Below, in pieces: positions 5,817-8,959 of a DNA stretch of 8,959 bases. The stretch is from Candidatus Nomurabacteria bacterium (GTDB lineage Bacteria > Patescibacteriota > Minisyncoccia > Phycocordibacterales > UBA9973). Below the pieces are notes generated by a model, which searched no databases, had not been told where the DNA came from, and saw only the letters and a list, made by a program, of their open reading frames with translations. Each line of letters begins with the position of its first letter. The stretch's first letter is position 1. The stretch spans positions 1-8,959 of the forward strand of contig CALRFC010000030.1 in the NCBI GenBank assembly GCA_943356395.1, read 5' to 3'. The position numbers were made by a program, and so were the translations under genes.

Positions 5817-6206
5817 TCAAGGAATGAGTTTGTGTTTCTTGCAAAAAGCTCTTGCTTCCTGAATTTCTTTGTATCCTGCGGTCTGCTCGAATTCCTTTCT
5901 GTAATATTTTTTGGCCTTTTTTATGTCCATTGCCATTTTTCTCGTTTGTGTGTATCCGCGACCGCTCCATTTGAGCCATGATCTTTTGTGTTGAATGAAT
6001 TCACAAAATTGATATTCTTCTCGGTCATCCAAGCGCTCTTTGGCTGTTTCTCCAAAAAGAGCAAGGTATTCCAAATCAAATCTTCTTAAATCTTCATAAA
6101 AATAAAACAGTTGAGAAAAAATGTAGTAACCAGAACCTTCCGCGATATTTTTTGATTTTATAGTCTTTTTTATTGTTCTTCTGGGAGCAAGCGCTTTAGT
6201 TGTCAT
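5817..6206 (-). CDS. Unrecognised small basic protein in AT-rich island
   Basis: 129 aa counted from the ATG at 6206. I do not recognise the family. Visible features: a Lys/Arg-rich N-terminus (KALAPRRTIKKTIKSK, 4-19), an aromatic and acidic middle (IFSQLFYFYEDLRRFDLEYLALF, roughly 29-51), WLKWSGRGYTQTRK (about 77-90), and a Lys-rich helical C-terminus. No signal peptide, membrane helix or metal motif. A GTG at 6224 would extend it by six residues, but that codon overlaps the likely -10 hexamer, so the ATG is preferred. The gene uses AT-ending codons unlike polA and dsbA, and has its own promoter and terminator. It stands back to back with the transposase and may have come in with it. A real gene is likely because the frame is long, amino-acid composition is ordinary and the signals bracket it. 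Confidence 0.7.
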   Translation of the reverse strand: MTTKALAPRRTIKKTIKSKNIAEGSGYYIFSQLFYFYEDLRRFDLEYLALFGETAKERLDDREEYQFCEFIQHKRSWLKWSGRGYTQTRKMAMDIKKAKKYYRKEFEQTAGYKEIQEARAFCKKHKLIP

Positions 6207-6222
6207 AGAAAATATTTTCTTC

Positions 6223-6231
6223 ACTATAGCA
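6223..6231 (-). promoter_or_regulatory. Extended -10 promoter of the unrecognised gene
   Basis: Minus strand TGC plus TATAGT (6228-6223). The hexamer ends 16 bases before the ATG at 6206, giving a leader of only about 10 nt. No Shine-Dalgarno is present in it. Confidence 0.45.
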
Positions 6232-6264
6232 AAAATTGCGAAAAAGAAAAGGAGTGTTTTTTAA

Positions 6265-6293
6265 TTTGCTACTTGGGTGCCTTGCTCCCAAGT
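6265..6293 (+). repeat. REP-like palindrome, copy 1 (left of transposase)
   Basis: TTTGCT followed by the 23-base palindrome ACTTGGG-n9-CCCAAGT, which forms a 7-bp stem plus an inner GC pair past one mismatch. The same 29 bases recur at 6957-6985. Likely recognised by the RAYT encoded between them, and possibly the left end of the mobile unit. Confidence 0.8.
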
Positions 6294-6302
6294 TGATAGT
6301 TT

Positions 6303-6311
6303 TGCTATAAT
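6303..6311 (+). promoter_or_regulatory. Extended -10 promoter of the transposase
   Basis: TGC plus TATAAT (6306-6311). The hexamer ends six bases before the second of two adjacent ATG codons (6315 and 6318). TTGCTC at 6282-6287 inside the palindrome stands 18 bases upstream and could be a weak -35, which would couple transposase expression to the repeat. Confidence 0.5.
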
Positions 6312-6317
6312 TCAATG

Positions 6318-6950
6318 ATGTCTGACAGAAAACATACATTTGAAGTTGGAGAATACTATCATGTATACAATCGTGGGGTTGATAAAAAAGAGATTGTTTG
6401 TGACGAAAAAGATCTTTCTCGTTTTATTCAAAGTATTATAGAATTTAATTCCGAAAAAAATATTGGCAGTATTTTTGAAAATACATTTAGGAAAAATAGT
6501 AAAACATTACTTGGGAGCAAGGCACCCAAGTTGGTAAGCATTGTCGCCTATTGTGTTAACCCAAATCATTTTCATCTAATTTTATCTCCTTTAGTGGAAG
6601 GTGGGATTGAGAAATTCATGCAAAAGATAGGTGGGTATCCAAAATATTTTAATGAAAAATACAAGAGAAGTGGCGCATTGTTTCAAGGAAAATTTAAATC
6701 GAAGCATGTTTCCGACAACACATACCTCCTTCATTTAAGTACCTATGTAAACATGAACAATCGCGATAAATATGGAAAACAGGCATTTGAATTTAGTATG
6801 TCCAGTTTAGAGGAATATACTCAAAAAATTGGCGGTATTTGTGATACGAGTATCGTTCTCGAACAATTTAGTGGTAATAACGCATACAAAAAATTTGCGA
6901 TTGAGTCGTGGGAAGATACTTTAGCAAGAAAAGAATATCTTGAAATATAA
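6318..6950 (+). CDS. REP-associated tyrosine transposase (RAYT, IS200-like Y1 family)
   Basis: Single-strand DNA nicking and joining enzyme of the HUH superfamily, related to IS200/IS605 TnpA; RAYTs act on REP palindromes. Counted from the ATG at 6315, the opening EYYHVYNRGVDKKEI is the family N-terminus, the HUH metal motif is H85-F-H87 in NPNHFHLIL, and the likely catalytic Tyr is Y144 in LLHLSTYVNMNN. GALFQGKFKSK (120-130) is the conserved segment before it. The usual LMPNHFH reads VNPNHFH. Of the two adjacent ATGs I choose 6318 by spacing to the -10. Length (about 210 aa) fits an intact enzyme. A third copy of the flanking palindrome lies inside the gene (residues about 65-73) without breaking the frame. 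AT-rich codon use differs from its neighbours, suggesting recent arrival. Confidence 0.92.
   Translation: MSDRKHTFEVGEYYHVYNRGVDKKEIVCDEKDLSRFIQSIIEFNSEKNIGSIFENTFRKNSKTLLGSKAPKLVSIVAYCVNPNHFHLILSPLVEGGIEKFMQKIGGYPKYFNEKYKRSGALFQGKFKSKHVSDNTYLLHLSTYVNMNNRDKYGKQAFEFSMSSLEEYTQKIGGICDTSIVLEQFSGNNAYKKFAIESWEDTLARKEYLEI
6509..6531 (-). repeat. REP-like palindrome, copy 2 (inverted, inside the transposase gene)
   Basis: Exact reverse complement of the 23-base palindrome core of copies 1 and 3. It encodes part of LLGSKAPKL in a variable stretch just before the HUH region, leaving the reading frame open. The TTTGCT that precedes copies 1 and 3 is absent. Confidence 0.85.
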
Positions 6951-6956
6951 GGGGTG

Positions 6957-6985
6957 TTTGCTACTTGGGTGCCTTGCTCCCAAGT
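6957..6985 (+). repeat. REP-like palindrome, copy 3 (right of transposase)
   Basis: All 29 bases identical to copy 1 and in the same orientation, seven bases after the transposase stop and four before the tsaE stop. It may mark the right end of the mobile unit and could weakly terminate either convergent transcript. Confidence 0.8.
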
Positions 6986-6989
6986 GGGT

Positions 6990-7457
6990 TTATTTTTCAA
7001 TTTCAATACATCTTGTATCGTCGCCCTCGTGAGAGAGATTGATGCAGATGGCTGTTTCCGGAATTATTTTTTGCACGCGCTCCGGCCATTCGATGAGGAC
7101 GAGATTCTCTGGATCGGAAATTATTTCTTGCCAGCCGAGACGGAGAAGCTCGGCGTCTTTTTCCAAGCGGTAGGCATCAACATGAATTAAAAACTTGTAG
7201 CTTTTAGTTTGTAGCTTGTAGCTTTTCATAATCACGAATGTCGGAGAGATTATTTTTTCCCGCACGCCGAGCTCCCGCGCGATGGCTTGCGTGAGAGTGG
7301 TTTTTCCAGCGCCCAAATCGCCGGAAAACGCCAAAATGCAAGCTGTTTGCTTTTTGCTTTTGCCCGCCCGGATGAATCCGTTCGGACGGGCTGTTAGCTT
7401 TTTTAAAATCGCTTTCGCGATTTTGGGAATTTCTTTTTTGGAGAATTTTTTGTTCAT
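6990..7457 (-). CDS. tsaE: tRNA threonylcarbamoyladenosine biosynthesis ATPase TsaE
   Basis: P-loop ATPase that works with TsaB and TsaD to make t6A at position 37 of ANN-decoding tRNAs. Counted from the ATG at 7457 (155 aa): Walker A GDLGAGKTT (46-54), the TsaE signature SPTF (71-74), HVDAYRL (92-98), and LIEWPER near residues 123-129. Length is typical. ATGs at 7469 and 7547 are in frame; 7547 lies beyond the terminator of the upstream gene and is rejected, and 7469 would add four residues. Two 7-nt arrays lie in the coding region. One, with a GC-rich palindrome, makes an extra loop (about 20-40) before the P-loop strand. The other encodes MKSYKLQTKSYKF (77-89), about three residues longer than the E. 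coli protein there. No Shine-Dalgarno. The catalytic motifs are intact, so the enzyme should work. Confidence 0.94.
   Translation of the reverse strand: MNKKFSKKEIPKIAKAILKKLTARPNGFIRAGKSKKQTACILAFSGDLGAGKTTLTQAIARELGVREKIISPTFVIMKSYKLQTKSYKFLIHVDAYRLEKDAELLRLGWQEIISDPENLVLIEWPERVQKIIPETAICINLSHEGDDTRCIEIEK
7194..7228. repeat. Heptamer array inside tsaE, residues 77-89
   Basis: Five 7-nt units: CTTGTAG, CTTTTAG, TTTGTAG, CTTGTAG, CTTTTCA. The coding strand gives a 7-residue echo, KSYK at 78-81 and again at 85-88, as expected when three units equal 21 nt. Confidence 0.8.
7343..7404. repeat. Heptamers flanking a GC-rich palindrome inside tsaE
   Basis: CTGTTTG, CTTTTTG and a partial unit (7343-7361) lead into a palindrome at 7362-7391, where GCCCGCCCG pairs with CGGACGGGC with one mismatch. 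CTGTTAG and CTTTTTT follow (7391-7404). The whole encodes an inserted loop before the Walker A strand. The layout suggests a small palindromic unit set within heptamers. Confidence 0.6.
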
Positions 7458-7494
7458 ATATCCGTTCATATATCTGAAATTACTACATGCGAGG

Positions 7495-7536
7495 AAAAAA
7501 GAGAAGCCCCGCTCCGTAAATACGGAGCGGGGCTTC
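7495..7536 (-). terminator. Strong intrinsic terminator of the surface protein gene
   Basis: A perfect 16-bp stem: 7503-7518 pairs with 7521-7536 (core GCCCCGCTCCG), with only two bases between the arms. On the minus strand it is followed by TCTTTTTT. It lies downstream of the surface protein stop at 7625 and just upstream of tsaE, which must therefore have its own promoter. Confidence 0.9.
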
Positions 7537-7562
7537 CGCGGCAACACTCTTTAAAAAAGAAG

Positions 7563-7620
7563 GTTCTTGCTTTTAGCTTTCTGCTGTTAGCTTGAATTTG
7601 AATTAAAAGCTGGAAGCTAG
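7563..7620. repeat. Heptamer array after the surface protein gene
   Basis: Units CTTTTAG, CTTTCTG, CTGTTAG and CTTGAAT run on the plus strand from 7570. From about 7605 the phase continues with AAAAGCT and GGAAGCT, which are inverted forms of the same motif, so the array carries an inverted end. It ends four bases before the surface protein stop codon. Confidence 0.7.
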
Positions 7621-7624
7621 TTTT

Positions 7625-8959
7625 CTAGGCGCTTGTGGTGGTCGTTTTGGATGATGTCGTCTTTGTCGTGTTGCGCGTGTCGTACATTCTGCGCGAGAGA
7701 TAGATGATGGCGAGAATGATGAGGAGGAGCAAGAGCCAGCCGCCGAGAGATTTCGGGAAGAATCCCGCTCCGAAGAGCGCGAGTCCGAGAAGTGAGTTGT
7801 TGTTGCCCTGCGCGCTCACATTGTTCAATTCATACGCGGTCGCATCGTCCTGCGCGCCGTTCGTATCGGTGTAGACGAGATTCGCCGTCGTGACGAGCGT
7901 GCCTTTGGATTCAGCGCCTTTGCCGACGACCGCTTCTATAAAGTAGGTCGCTGTTTGTGCCGGAACGATCGTGCCGAGCGGGATCGTGAGCGCGTTGTCG
8001 GAATTTGAATACGAGCCGACGGTCGCGTTCTTGAAATTTATTTCCGCCGGAAAGATCACGCGGAGGACGCCGTTTGAAAGCGTTTTCTTGCTGATGTTCT
8101 TGTAGATGACGGTGTACTCGAGCGTGTCGCCGGAAGAAACGGTTTCAAAGCGCGTGTCGATGGAGAGCTCTATGTCTTTCGAACCTGATCCGCCGCCCGT
8201 GCCGGAAACGATATAGACCGTTTTCGTCGGAACGCTGTACGAGAGCGTTTTGAAAGAAAGGATGTCGCCGTAGTGCGTCGCGCCCTCTCCGTCTTTGATC
8301 GCCGCGCGGAAGAAATAGAAAGTGTCGGGCGAGAGCGGTGTTGCCGTGTCGAAGAAATTCGTCGTGCTTGCCGAACCGATCGACTGCGAATTGGTGATGT
8401 GTCCGAGAGAAACGGTTGTTCCCCATTCGAACCACCCTGTCGCGGAGCCGCCGGTGTTGTTGGTCATAAGACCATTAACGCGAGCGCTTGTCTGCGTAAT
8501 CGATGTCGCCGCGACGGTTACGACCTGTGTCTGCGAAATCGGAGTCGGGGTCGGACCGGTCGTGAAATTGTATATCGAGCCGCACTGGATGCCGCTGCCG
8601 TTGTCGGCGCAGGCTTCGAAATAGTAGGTGGTGTTGGAAGAGAGGCTGGAGAGCGTCTGCGAAAACGATCCGCTGTAGCTCTGTCCGCCGGAGAGTGAAA
8701 GAGTGTTGTAGAGATTGCCGGACGATGTCCCCCACTTGAAGGAACGCGTCGCGTAGACGCCGGACGGATCGAGCCAGCCGTTCAAGGTTGCGTAGGTGTC
8801 GCTCGTGTTTGTCGCGCTTTGCGTCTGTACGGAAAGAGTATTGTTGTGGCTGTTGTAGAGATTTTCGGAATCGGAATAGCTCGTGCAATCCGGATCGCTC
8901 GGATAATCGATGTAGCCGTCGTTGTCGTTGTCGATATGATCGGAACAAGTGTAGATCGC
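7625..8959 (-). CDS. Surface protein with Ca-binding-like, Fn3-like and DUF11-like domains (5' end cut by window edge)
   Basis: Extracellular or envelope-anchored protein; 444 residues visible, the N-terminus lies beyond the window. In order: an Asp-rich motif with flanking Cys (CSDHIDNDNDGYIDYPSD, residues 5-22, then DC), of the kind seen in calcium-binding thrombospondin-3-like or dockerin-like sites; a first Fn3-like domain (about 40-134, ending YFEACADNGSG and YNFTTG); a Pro/Thr linker; a second Fn3-like domain (about 147-239, with GWFEWGT and YFFRAAIKDGEG); a Gly/Ser hinge; a DUF11-like domain (about 262-380, SGDTLEYTVIYKN and VIFPAEINF). At the end is one membrane helix (about 407-421, GGWLLLLLIILAIIYL) stopped by RRMY, with a Thr/Ser/Lys cytoplasmic tail. 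The helix anchors the C-terminus with domains facing out. Likely adhesion or surface-layer role; ligand unknown. Ends before a strong terminator. Confidence 0.87.
   Translation of the reverse strand, partial: AIYTCSDHIDNDNDGYIDYPSDPDCTSYSDSENLYNSHNNTLSVQTQSATNTSDTYATLNGWLDPSGVYATRSFKWGTSSGNLYNTLSLSGGQSYSGSFSQTLSSLSSNTTYYFEACADNGSGIQCGSIYNFTTGPTPTPISQTQVVTVAATSITQTSARVNGLMTNNTGGSATGWFEWGTTVSLGHITNSQSIGSASTTNFFDTATPLSPDTFYFFRAAIKDGEGATHYGDILSFKTLSYSVPTKTVYIVSGTGGGSGSKDIELSIDTRFETVSSGDTLEYTVIYKNISKKTLSNGVLRVIFPAEINFKNATVGSYSNSDNALTIPLGTIVPAQTATYFIEAVVGKGAESKGTLVTTANLVYTDTNGAQDDATAYELNNVSAQGNNNSLLGLALFGAGFFPKSLGGWLLLLLIILAIIYLSRRMYDTRNTTKTTSSKTTTTSA

Noticed and set aside
7470..7547. Longer N-terminus for TsaE
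   Set aside because: The extension would be encoded by the terminator hairpin of the upstream gene and adds residues unlike the family.
8273..8698. Plus-strand frames opposite the surface protein
   Set aside because: Arg/Cys-rich low-quality translation opposite a gene with clear Fn3-like patterns.

Overview
The window looks like a piece of a Candidate Phyla Radiation (Patescibacteria, most likely Parcubacteria-type) chromosome. This is inferred from reduced gene forms (a DNA polymerase I with almost no proofreading domain, a short Pol III delta subunit), a C-terminally anchored Fn3/DUF11-type surface protein, a REP-associated transposase, and the near absence of Shine-Dalgarno sequences. 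No rRNA or marker gene is present, so the assignment rests on gene style only.

Layout. At the left edge a ZIP-family metal transporter (partial, minus strand) diverges from a plus-strand dsbB/dsbA-like pair that overlaps by 17 bases and would carry out oxidative protein folding at the membrane. After dsbA comes about 300 bases without a gene. It holds a perfect 10-bp hairpin, an extended -10 promoter, a series of stem-loops and a strong intrinsic terminator, and is a candidate for a roughly 195-nt structured RNA. It converges on a minus-strand run: polA (3348-5747), an isoprenylcysteine methyltransferase-like membrane protein, and holA. The last two are 12 bases apart and probably co-transcribed.

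From about 5760 to 6990 the composition becomes clearly AT-rich. This island holds an unrecognised basic protein (minus strand) and a RAYT/IS200-like transposase (plus strand). The transposase gene is flanked by two directly repeated palindromes and has a third copy, inverted, inside its own coding region. To the right are minus-strand tsaE (tRNA t6A synthesis), a strong terminator, and the 3' part of a large surface protein with a Ca-binding-like motif, two Fn3-like domains, a DUF11-like domain and a C-terminal membrane anchor.

Two window-wide patterns deserve attention. First, at least eight places carry degenerate tandem arrays with a strict 7-nt period. Five of these are in frame inside polA and tsaE; the others fill intergenic gaps, and one supplies the -10 of a promoter. 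Second, at five genes a -10-like hexamer ends exactly 6 nt before an ATG, usually with an extended TGn and no Shine-Dalgarno, which implies leaderless mRNAs.
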